A stretch of 64,000 bases of DNA from Schizophyllum amplum. Lineage: Eukaryota; Basidiomycota; Agaricomycetes; Agaricales; Schizophyllaceae. The notes beneath the pieces were generated by a model. The model did not search any database and had not been told where the DNA came from. It saw nothing but the letters and a program-made list of their open reading frames with translations. Where the stretch lies: contig VDMD01000001.1 in the NCBI GenBank assembly GCA_007026445.1, positions 3,472,001-3,536,000 on the forward strand, in the 5' to 3' direction. Within the stretch, counting starts at the first letter, position 1. Each line of letters opens with the position of its first letter. A program made the translations under genes and the position numbers. This document shows positions 23,555 to 33,536 of this stretch, in pieces.

Positions 23555-24597
23555 CTACTGCAAGGTCTTCACCTCCGGGAACGCGACGGGCTCCTCCGAC
23601 CGGGCGGCTTCGCCGTAGGTCAGCAAGCCGACGTAGGGCATAACATTGTACTTGAGCGCGTACGACGCGGGTTCGATGTTCCTGCAATGAGGCCATATGA
23701 GCACAGATGAGCACACGGCTGCGCGGGTCCCCCGCGCGCGATATACGCGATATGGTACATCGGATGTTGCTGTCGTGATGAGCGCGAAGGCTGATAGAGT
23801 GTGATAAACAATGCCTCCGCGATGCTCAGTGATGGCGAAGATCCGTACGGGAAAGCCCAGGGGACAAAGGGGAAAACGTTGCCACGCACTCAAATGAAGT
23901 AGACAGCTCCCGAAACGCGTATTTGTGCTTGTCGACGAGGCTGAGGCGCGCCTCATCCTTGCTGTGGATGATCTTATCCCAGATCACGACCTCGTTGTGC
24001 ACCTGGCCTCGCTCGTCAGTGAAAAGCTCCGCAAAAAGATCCCGGAACTACGTGGAGCGAAAAAGATCGCTACTGACCCCCTGCGTATTGTTGTACTCGG
24101 CCTGCAGGTAGACGAAGACCTGCTTCGTGTTCCAGTGAAACAGCGTGGAGAGGTCTGCGGGTAGTGTGAGATCTGGACCCGTCCATGGTGCGAGGAGTAT
24201 CGATGGATAAGTGCAGTGCATAGATGGATGGATGGATGGTCATAACGGCAAGAACGGAATGTACGACTTTTGGAGCACTGCGGCACTCACCTGCCGTGAT
24301 ATTAAACTTGGTAAAGGTCACGTCCTGATGGCGCACTCGGAAGTGTGGGGTCTTTGCAGGCGCGCTTCACAAAAGAACACAGCACATAAGCGTCAGGGTC
24401 GAAGAACGGTGAAGGCTAAGCCCTCGATGCGGAGAAGATACTGACGACTTGATTGCAAGAATAGATACCACTCCTTTAGGAGCGGCCATGTTCGCCTCTA
24501 TGAGAAAAGACGAAAGTGCGATGACCGCAACAAGGCCCATTAGACATGACGAGAGCAGCGCGGAGAGGTTGTTGACTCTGGTGAGTAAGTTGTGCAT
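23555..24597 (-). CDS. SPC3: Signal peptidase complex subunit SPC3 (SPC22/23)
   Basis: Essential ER-membrane accessory subunit of signal peptidase, which cleaves signal peptides of secreted proteins. The start MHNLLTRVNNLSALLSS runs into a single membrane span with LMGLVAVIALSSFL. The lumenal part carries the family pattern: DVTFTKFNITADLSTLF, HWNTKQVFVYLQAEY, NEVVIWDKII and KYAFRELSG. It ends ALKYNVMPYVGLLTYGEA and then PVAFPEVKTLQ. About four short introns split the gene. Length, roughly 190-200 residues, is normal. The unspaced match of several motifs in order makes the call secure. Confidence 0.93.
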
Positions 24598-24819
24598 GAC
24601 GAGTCTCTCAGAGTAATTCTTTGAGGAATGGGGAAGCAGGAGGAGCAAAGACGCGTCGTACACGCGACCAGTAATCTTGAACGTTCGTGGCAAAAGGAAA
24701 GTGACACGACGCTGACACGCGACTCAAGCACGTGCCTCCGACGTCACAAGGCTCATCAAAGGACCCCCGGCAATGCGCAGAAAGGTCCGATCCCAAAAAC
24801 GGTATTTTCCGCCAATTTC

Positions 24820-25201
24820 GTCGCACGTATTTTCGGACTTTTGGTGTCTTTCCGTCGCATTAGGATCTAACATTGATCTCAAAGGCATACTTTTCGTCGC
24901 ACTCACGATCGGAGGTCGCTGGCGACGCACCTCAGATGAAGCTGTGACTGGGGGCGGGGAAGCTGTAAATGGGGGCGACCCGTGCCAAGCGTAGTTTGTG
25001 AGCGCTTGGGGGGTTCCTTCATGGTGGGCCCCCAAATATATGCTCACGGTTCGTCGCACCATGGATCGAACATGGCATATGACTGGCCCCAACCGTCGCA
25101 CTCAGGATCAGACATACCGTGCAGATCAGCGCTGGATCGTCGCACTGGGATCGAACAAGGAGGGTTTTAAAGAGGCAAAATCGTCGCACTAGGATCGGAG
25201 G
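24820..25201 (+). repeat. Degenerate spaced repeat, core GTCGCACTAGGATCGAAC
   Basis: A motif of about 18 bp recurs on the same strand at 24854, 24896, 25053, 25095, 25139 and 25183, with a weaker copy at 24820. Within runs the copies start 42-44 bp apart. All keep GTCGCA followed by a variable triplet and GATC, and most end AAC, GAC or GGAGG. Sequence between copies is not conserved by eye. The array sits upstream of the SPC3 start. It may be a worn minisatellite, subterminal repeats of a transposon, or clustered protein-binding sites. Confidence 0.6.
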
Positions 25202-26403
25202 TTTTGGTGAGTTGCCGGGGGTCCTCTCATCAATGGCAGTTCGGCAATTTCCATGTCACGCGTTTAAATGTCACGGTTCGGTTCCAAATGGAAGTTGGAG
25301 TGCGCTGCCACGCCACCAAGACTGGATACATGTATCATTCCCTCGCTGTCATGCTCACAGCAGCAATAGTCGTACTCAATGAGCGCTTGAGCACCCTACA
25401 CCCGCCACTAGGCGTCAACTCTGATTGTCCAGCGCGAATCTCAAGAGAACATTTTCGGCTGACGCAAGGCGAGTTGTAGATGAGCCAATGCGTCCTCGAC
25501 CTCACAAAGGCTGGCAGATATCTGGCAAGTACCCTGATAATATGTACAGGGTCTGACGCACGGCGTCTGTCCGTTCACATCTCGTGCTATGTGACTGTAT
25601 GTCGTATAATGTGCGCGCACGCGGCTACACACCGGCAATCCCCTGGGATCTCCCATCCCATCCGTCGCTGAGTTCCAAAACTCGGATGTCCGGTATCATA
25701 GGGCACTTGTCGACGCGACAAAAAATCGCAGCCCCCACCTGGCATCATCATGGTCGTCAGTATACAATGTTGTGGATCAGCACAGAACTAGCCTTAGCCA
25801 GTATATTGTGAGTGGCTTTCTTGCACGTGCAACCTCTTCTGTCGGCAACCACAGGCAACATGAGCACGTCTGAACCGCGTCGCACGTCGACGCAGGAAAG
25901 ACGGGTTCGAAGTTCCAACAAAGACCGGTGCAAAGATCAACTATCCTGATCTGATTCGCATGCTTGAGGTCCGGTTCGTTTTACCGCGGCTGGGACTCAC
26001 CCGCAAGGTACATATTTGCCTCGCGCGAGGCGAGCATGTTTGTTGATACTCCGGCCGCCGCCCACCATCCATACATCGGGGTGCAACTTCCCTGTGGAGG
26101 TTATATGCGCTGGAGCGGGGTCACCCGCTCGCGGGCTTGCTCTCGTGATTGCCGCGGATCCTGCACTTCGGAAAGGCTCGTTCGTGCGACGTACTTATAA
26201 CCGGCGAAGAGGGAGGTGTGACACTCAGCTGGTCCTTACGGCCCACGAGGGAGCACCTCGTTAAACACAGCTTCTGCACTCTGGTCATGGTAGAATTCGT
26301 AAAATGCCTAAAGAACATTGGCCGACAAGCCAAAACACTCCGACGGAGTCTCCCTGTCCGAGGACTCAGCCCGTCTGTGGATTGCCATATGGTAAGGGAC
26401 ACG
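25202..26403. other. Unresolved spacer with coding-like patches
   Basis: No intact gene was found. Stretches near 25.63-25.81 kb and 25.96-26.41 kb stay open for 60-90 codons in shifting frames and look mildly coding-like, which could mark an old gene or retroelement remnant. No family was recognised. Confidence 0.3.
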
Positions 26404-27698
26404 TTATGCTGAGCCATCGCCAAATGGCGCACTCACCGATGACGCTCGCTCTTGCGCCAGTTGCCGGATTTCATCGGGCCCGCACCGACAGCAGCCGCCG
26501 AGCACAAGGCCACCCCACACCCCTGCACCCACAGCCTGCGTGCCAGCGTCGACTAGTTTGTCCGCCCATGTGTCTCCTTTGCCGGTGCCCTCCTTCCAGG
26601 TGCGAGAGACCGGATCGTAGACGTCCCCGCCATTGGGATAGAGCACCAGCCAAGGACGCACCGGGCGCTCGCTGCATGTTGCAGAAATCTCGCTCGCCAT
26701 GGTCGCGACAAGCGCTGGATAATGCGCTATATCCGTGCAATTCACGCCTACGCCATCCGGGACGTCCATCTCGTCGCCTGAGATTGAGAAAGCCGCAAAC
26801 ACCGCATGCACGACTTCAGTGACCTCTCGTGCTGCATTCGATTGATCACGTCGTTTCTCAGGAAATTGTCCTTGAGGGAAGACGACGCTGAGCCACCACG
26901 GGTTTCCTTCTGGCGCACGCAACTCGGACCGAAGGCGTGTCATGGCTATGCGCAGGGCCTTGATTTCCCTCAGGAGCGGCACCGTCTCGAAGGCGATGAC
27001 GTCGATAGCGCGCCACGCGTCGTGGTCTCCGGAAAATACGCGCAGACGCTCCAGGTGGAAGTCGACGAGTGCCTGCACAGCGAGAGACTCCGCTTCATCT
27101 CCAGCAGAGCCGGCAGGAAAGGCGTTATTGTTGGCGTCAACAGCAGAGTATGCCTTGGGCCCGAAGGGCGGTGGATAACAACCGTCATATTCCTGCGCAG
27201 GAGAGAGGCTGGCTCCAAAGGGGCCGAGGGATAGAGCTATCTTGATGTCGGAAGGCGTTTTCCCGCTTTCTTCGCAGTACTTGCGGCGAGCTTCGTCGGC
27301 GAGGCGGACGGCGCGCGTCATAGCAGTACAGGCGTCTGCTTTGGAGTAGCCGGCCCGCTCGAATGTGCGGTAGCTACACTGATAACTGGGCATACGTCTT
27401 CAGCATGCCACAGGCGATGGCCACGAGGAGGAAGGGAGCCGGAACGTACGTCGCTGTAGATAGCAGGTCGGCCCCAGCGCGCAGAAACGCGAGATGAGCG
27501 TCGACAATTATTTGTGGGTCTTCGAGAATCGGCTGAGCTGACCATAGCTCGGTATGCGATACATCAACATGGAAGACGTCCTCTAGGGTAGTTCCTAAAC
27601 CCTTTGAAGCGCGTTCAGATTGATGCACCGAGCGTAGGATCCGAAGGCCTCACGCCGTCAAGGACAAGATACGACGTTCCAGCAGGTATGTTAAACAT
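26404..27698 (-). CDS. Homocysteine S-methyltransferase
   Basis: Zinc-dependent cytosolic enzyme that methylates homocysteine to methionine with S-methylmethionine or S-adenosylmethionine as donor (Mht1/Sam4 family). A first short exon MFNIPAGTSYLVLDG joins GLGTTLEDVF to make the N-terminal DGGLGTTLE motif. ADLLSTATYQCSYRTF follows across the next junction. The body has IALSLGPFGASLSPAQEY, IAFETVPLLREI and DGVGVNCTDIAHY; the last contains the first zinc Cys. The C-terminal GGCCRCGPDEIRQLA gives the paired zinc cysteines (usual form GGCCRTxP). Length, about 385 residues, is a little longer than yeast Sam4. Two introns, both GT-AG, restore the frame. A TCACGTG element occurs upstream. It appears intact. 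Confidence 0.92.
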
Positions 27699-27819
27699 GA
27701 TACAGCGTGCGAGACGCCAGTTGTGATGAGAGCTTCCAGGAGCTGCTTGAAGCAAGCGTTAAGTTTTAGAAACCGGGGGTGCCGGTGAACCCTTCAGGTG
27801 ATATCGTGGGAAATTACAA

Positions 27820-27826
27820 CACGTGA
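27820..27826 (-). promoter_or_regulatory. TCACGTG E-box upstream of homocysteine methyltransferase
   Basis: TCACGTG, read in the direction of the gene, lies about 125 bp before its start codon. In yeast this is the Cbf1/Met4 site of sulfur amino-acid genes. A role here is inference from motif, position and gene identity. Confidence 0.35.
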
Positions 27827-28001
27827 CTTTAGCTCAAAAGGACCCACAAGTGTAATGACATTGACATTGACAAGACCACAGAACCCGGTTGGCATGTCGT
27901 AACGAAATAGCTCGACCCACAAGCGAATGAGTTGACCAAAAGTGTCGAAGTCGTTAACTGAACATGTTTACTGTACTGACATATAGAGCAGGGAAACAAC
28001 G

Positions 28002-30241
28002 CTAGAGATGACCCCTCTTCCCTCTTCTGCCGCCGCGACCGCCGCCACGTGGTGCGCTTCCGCCACCGGCGTCGGCCAGTCGCTCCAGCAGGGACACCGT
28101 ACGCGCTGGCGCTGGGCGCACTACCTCCGCTTGCCGTGCGGCGGCGCCCTTGATGCTCAACCCACCTGAGAAAGCGTCGTTCTGTGCGCGTGGTGGGTCT
28201 GGGCGTGGCGGAGCACCGCGCCCATTGAAGACACGTTGACTCGACGGATTGGGCGTGCTCGGCGCAGAGTGCGGCTGCGCAGGCATCATCATGCGGGTCA
28301 GCAAACTTGGCGGACGATCCGGACCCTGCTCCATGTCGTCGTCTGTCCGCGCGCGCTTCTGCGGTCGTGGAAGCTCGCCGCTCGCTTGTCGCACGGGTTG
28401 CGCTGGTGGCCGGTTGGGGAGGTTGGAGAAACTGTTGCGCTGTTGTCTTTGCTGCGGATGCGGTGGTGGTGGCATGCCGTTGTTGCTCTGGAATATCGGT
28501 GGTATCTTGGCGTTGGGTTGCGGAGTCTTCTGAGTCATTGTCGGCGCTGATATCGATGTGCTAGGTTGACGAGGCTTGAAAGGACGGACTGCGCGCTGCG
28601 TCCGCGCATCCACTAGATACTGGACAAAAGAAGGTCATGTTGGACAAACGGGAGAGGAAAGTAATAGGCCCGCTGCGAACCCTGGCTATATGCTGCAGAT
28701 GCTTGAGTTCGTCATTTGCGGCAATCTTGCGCATGCTTGCGAGGAAACTTTCGCTTCTTGGAACTTCCTCGGGTCGATCGCGGATACACTGTTAAGAGGT
28801 TATGACGAGCCAGACGAAGCGTCTGCTGGCTAGCGCACCTCCATACAGAAGTTAAGGACGCTTTTCAAGGCTTTTCCTTGAGTCTTGTCTTGTACGAGGT
28901 TGTCCAAATGCTGCTCGGCGAATTAAACGTGACAGTCAGAAGCAAGGCGCAGCATTCGGCCACATACCTCAATCACGTAGGGACAGACGTTCCACGTCGC
29001 AATTTTGGCTTCAGCATGGCCTTGCGGGCGGAACGCTGCCAATGTATCGCCGAATACACCGAGGATGTATATTCTGTCCTCAGGTACATATGCTTCAAGG
29101 CGATTCTCATGCAGAAAGACGGTCAAGAGGAAGTCCAAAAAACTGCCCATCCGGACAAAATCGCCCGTCGTAGCAATGGAGCAGAGAAGTTCAAGGAAAG
29201 GTCGTGTTGAGCCCAGGTTAGGTGGTTCGGTGTGCTTCGTGGCGGCTTCGATGAGACTGGAGAACAAGTCGGTCGTTCCTTCATCCTTGAGCATGTAGCC
29301 AGGCAGGAAGAACACAAGTTTCTGAAGCAACGTAAAGAGATCTTGCAAGTCGAAGTTAGGAATAGACTGTTCGTGTGGTGAGCAGGCGACATGGCCGATG
29401 AGAAAGTGGACGCACCGGCTTCAGGGCATCCACGATATCACGGGAGAGCTGCGTCTGCTTGCACGCGTCTAGAATGTGCGCCTTGGCGTCGTTGACCAGA
29501 TATGACAGAACCAGAGCTCGGAGGCGTTCGCGAGTCGACTTCTCATCCTCGTCGGCAGGCTCTTGTGAGGGCACGATGAGCTGGTCGCAGAGGACGGACA
29601 GAGTGGTTCTGGTGTCGATCTGAAGGTGTTCGCCCAGGGCTGTTTTCACGACTAGCACCTCACTTTCCTGGTCTGTAGAATTAGAGGCGTCAGTCAAATG
29701 CCATGTCGCACAACCTGGTGACGTACCGATCTGAAGCAGCTGGACGAGTACGTCCACATTTCTCTTGCCCCACTTCCGGTTCTTTCGCGAGACCGACACG
29801 ATGGCTTTATATCCTTCGACGCGAACCTGTGCTATGTCAGAAACCGAGGTCAATCAATGGAGAGACAGCACGGGCTGACCTCTGTGAGCGAGTCTTCGCA
29901 CAAGTCGTACACAGCATTGATAGCATCCTCCTCGAGATCGGGGAAGTCGTCCAGAAACCTCGGAATTTGCTGGGCGGCGACAATCTTGAGTGGGGACGCG
30001 CCTATGCGCGTCAGCTCAATCAGATCTTTGAACGCATTCTTTCGCTGAGGATTCTCATCAGGCGAGTGTTCAGAAATCTGAGGGTAGCGGTCGAGCTCAC
30101 CTCCGGGCTCTCTCTGTCGGGCAGAGCGTACAGCTGCAACAGTCGCAGCGCTAGGAGGTGTGAGATCAGTCAGAAGAAGTAGAATATGTGAGTACCTAAA
30201 TCCTCAGGCGACTCGTGCACGAGAGCATTATCTGTGGCCAT
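28002..30241 (-). CDS. API5-like (apoptosis inhibitor 5 / AAC-11) helical-repeat protein
   Basis: Nuclear HEAT/ARM-type scaffold related to animal API5, which has been linked to apoptosis control and mRNP export. The start MATDNALVHESPEDLALRLL is followed by helical repeats: PLKIVAAQQIPRFLDDFPDL, EDAINAVYDLCEDS, VRVEGYKAIVSVSRKN and VLVVKTALGEHLQID. These match the order of API5 (IPKFFKHFPEL and INAQLDLCEDED in the human protein). The middle reads DLQDLFTLLQKLVFFLPGY and PFLELLCSIATTGDF. The C terminus is disordered and Pro/Gln-rich with a basic patch (PQKRARTDDD), ending in an RGG tail (PRGGGRGGRRGKRGHL), as in API5. About eight exons were traced. Family call is good; a conserved function in fungi is not established from the sequence. 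Confidence 0.83.
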
Positions 30242-31437
30242 GAAGAGACGTTAAGGGTGAAGGAACCCGGCAGCCTCAGGCGGGCGCTGGCGCTGGAAGA
30301 GAATGGAGATGTTTCCGAATCCGGAGGGACGGATGATCGATCAAGATTCCCACGGTTGCTTGTTCGGACTCCGCGCCCATATTCGACTTGAAGTTGAAGC
30401 AATTTCCGGATCAGGTCGACGTACCTTGCCTCTTCATTGCCCTCCGAGTCACAGAATAACGCGAAATCTCAAGGTGAAAAAGAGCTGGATTTCCCTACGT
30501 AACGGAACACCAGAGTTGGCCTGCCGGGGAGGGAATATTTGGGGAATCTGGCGTCAACTCCAGTCTTCGAATGCGATGGCCGGCCCCCACACAAGCGACG
30601 ACGCACACTGCACAGCGTCCTACTTTTGTCGCAAATGCACTGGCTCTTCACAGCTCTTCATTGGCAATGTAACTCTGCGGTCATATATGCCGCTGGCGCT
30701 GCAACTCACCTCCTATCGTTCCGAACGCCACTGACGACTATCGCTCATCGGTGTCTCACGGGCCTCCTTCGGAGTCCTTAGTTGTTACGGCCGCTTCAGC
30801 GTATCCAGCACGGCTTCCAGGCCTTCCCTTCTAAGTGTCTTCGTGGGGTTCTACCGTGGCCGGCCAACACAGCGCGATTCTTCGCGCATATGACCATACA
30901 ATGACGGGCCGCTTTGAAGCCTTCGTGGAGGAACATTACCTGAACATTGCCGGGCTCGAATCGCCGTCCACGTAGCCCCATTCTTTTCATGAATGAGCAC
31001 GTTCTGGGTTCGTACACCGGTACGTGCTATGTGTTGGCGCTCGGCCCGCTGCTGAATTCGCCCAGCCATGTTCAGAACCTAGAAAACCGACGTCGTTGCC
31101 GTCGCCGGATGCGACTGCATTGCATGTATTCGGTTCTCATGATACCCACTTCACGGAGAGGATTACGATCTGTTGATCCGCTTCCTACACTTGTCACTTC
31201 GCTGCCACGAAACGCTTCCCTGCGCCCGGTCGCATAAGTAGAGGGGCAGGGCGCGCTCTTATCTCTCTCTTCCCCCCAAGTCCCCGTTCGCGCTCACTTT
31301 CGTCACGCAAAAGCTTTGCGCTCTCAGCCGGGCCTTACTTAGCGACCCGTCACGGAGGCAGTAGCCAGTGCCTGGCTTCTCCAACGCGCGGGAAAGCTGG
31401 GGTATTGTACTGGTTGGCCGCAGGAAGCGCTCCTCAG
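30242..31437. other. Spacer between API5-like and DUF6533 genes
   Basis: It holds two promoters facing apart. A minus-strand patch at about 30.80-31.07 kb resembles the end of a coding exon (TLREGLEAV-like wording before a stop) but could not be joined to a gene. Confidence 0.35.
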
Positions 31438-33131
31438 ATGGCGTCGACGGAGTCGTTCGGGTTCGGCGCCACAGTGCTGCAGGAGCTCGACCATCTAGAG
31501 GGTGGCGAAAATGGGCGAAGGATCACCATTGCATTCTTCTGTCTTACGGGTGCGCCGCAATGGCTTGTATATAGACATTGGTGGCTAATCCATTGAGGGC
31601 AGTATACGACTGGTTTCTGACGTTGCATGAAGAGGTATATCATGTCGTACTCACTGTGCTGGAAAGATAGCTCATGAAGGGCTGCTCAGGTTGAGCATTT
31701 TTGGCCGGAACCACTGTCGATCTCGAAGGCGCTGTTTCTAGTCGTAGGCGGAACATTCAGCTTGCCATAGCTTACAGCAAGGCTGATGCGCTGCACAGAA
31801 CCGCTACATGCCTCCCGCGATCATGATGTGCGTGTGCACACTCGGTGCAGTGAATCCCATCTGACGCAAACGTAGCCTCGAGATGTTATGTGCGTCAATG
31901 ATCATATCTAGCGCATCCCTTGTTCATCATGACCATACAGGTTTTGGCCTTTGGAACCCGTCGGATGAGGTGTGTTGTTTTGTTGCTCCCCCATAATCTT
32001 CGTGCTCACAGCCATGACAGTTGTAAGCGCATCGCACGATCTCCATGAAAGCGTCACAAATTCCTCCCTCCCCAGCTGCCGCCCCGCCATCCAAGCGTCA
32101 TTCATCCTCAACGCCTTTTCCATATCCGTCGTGCAGGGTACGTCTCTTTGATCTTGCCCACCGGCATCCTTCGTAATAATAAAGCCTGACGAAACCTCCC
32201 TCCCCCAGCCATGCTCGTCCTCCGCTTCTGGTACCTCTTCGCCGACAGAAATCTGATTCGCGTGCCCATGACGCTCGGCTACCTCGCCAACGTCGTCCTG
32301 ACGCTCTACTTCACCATCGTCAGCGCCGCGGACCTGGAGATCCTGCGGTACATCCCCGGCATACAGGGCTGCAGGGTATCAAGGCCAGCGCACTTCTGGC
32401 GCATATATCTGCCGTCGTTGGTGGTTCATGTACGTTTGAGAGTTTGATTGTAGAGACTTGAGGCTGATCTGCGGAACTAGACGCTGTTGTTTGTGCTTAT
32501 GCTGGTCCGGGCGGTGAAGAATCGGCATCTGCTACAAAGGACGCCATTGTTCAAGCGGATTTTGCGGGAGTGAGTGGGGAGTGGCTTGCTTATGTTCCTT
32601 GGCTAACGCGTGATGCAGCGGTGGCGCGTTCTACTTTGTTGTCTTCTGTAAGTTACGCGTCGAGCCTAGTATTGGCAGTGTACTTACTTTCGCCATGCAG
32701 TCGCTGTCGGTTTCACGGCTATTGGATCATTCTTCCACCAGTACCCGAAGGTCAGTTCTCTCGTCTTACTAGGAGACGTCACGCTGATAGAAAAACCAGA
32801 TCAACGTCCCTTCCATCTACTCCTCGTACGTCCCCCCTGGTTAACCACATCCTCGCTGACTCTAATCCTTGATAGAATGCTCCTCGGTTGTACCTCTGTC
32901 GCCCTATCTCGCGTGCTACTGAGTGTGCACTCCCTGGCCGCAAAACTTGGCTCGCGAACACCGTGGGCGCTCAATAACATCGAGCTGAGCAGGCTCAGCT
33001 GGAGGCAGGGGTCGACGGAGGGCGAGATCGTCGTGGAGAAGACGTTCATCGACGAAGATGAGACTTGGGACCCGCAAGACCTAAACGAACGCGACAGGCG
33101 AAGGATTTCGGAGTTTGTTAGGAGGACGTGA
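31438..33131 (+). CDS. DUF6533-domain multi-pass membrane protein
   Basis: Basidiomycete-specific type of polytopic membrane protein of unknown function. Exon 1 (MASTESFGFGATVLQELDHL) joins VYDWFLTLHEEVEHFWP and then SISKALFLVNRYMPPAIMM, the DUF6533 signature (usually YDWLLTLxxEVxxxW ... RY). Later exons add QASFILNAFSISVVQAML, a hydrophobic segment with LGYLANVVLTLYF, and TLLFVLMLVRAVKNRHLL. FYFVVFFAVGFTAIGSFFHQ and SSMLLGCTSVALSRVLLSVH follow. About seven membrane spans are likely. The cytosolic tail is acidic and charged and ends ISEFVRRT. About nine exons, all GT-AG, restore one frame. No enzyme motif is present. Such genes are abundant in agaricomycetes. Confidence 0.82.
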
Positions 33132-33536
33132 GAGATGCTGTACACTGTATATACGGGCTTGTCGTCGTACTTGGGCTTGTACACGTCTGGCCAATTTGCC
33201 AGGCCTGCCCCGAGGTATTTATGCCTGCACTCATGCGCAAAAGCGATGAATCTTCATCGGGGATGAGAGCTTGACTGTCACGCCGAGCGAGCGAGCGCTC
33301 GAGAGGCAATCGAGAGGTGTGGGTCCTACATCTGGGACCAACGACTGTCGCGTGTACTTCATCTCAACGGGGATGTGACGTGATCAGAATGATCGCGGCG
33401 CGACGACTCCGAGGCACGACGGCCGGCTGCCATTGTTCTTTGTTGTTCTGACCACGACCGCGACGACGCGCTTGATGTACGCTCTGCGTTGTACTGCAAG
33501 CCCTCTGACTTGATACCTCAGAGAAACAAGCCTGGA
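33132..33536. other. Spacer and promoter
   Basis: It holds the 3' flank of the DUF6533 gene and the 5' flank of the next gene. A short GCGAGCGAGCGCTC tract near 33.29 kb is the only local oddity. Confidence 0.35.

Noticed and set aside
24820..25201. CRISPR-like look of evenly spaced repeats
   Set aside because: Host is a eukaryote with spliced genes, repeats are degenerate, and no cas-like gene is near.
25905..25935. T-arm-like GGGTTCGAAG suggesting a tRNA
   Set aside because: No acceptor, D or anticodon stems could be paired around it.
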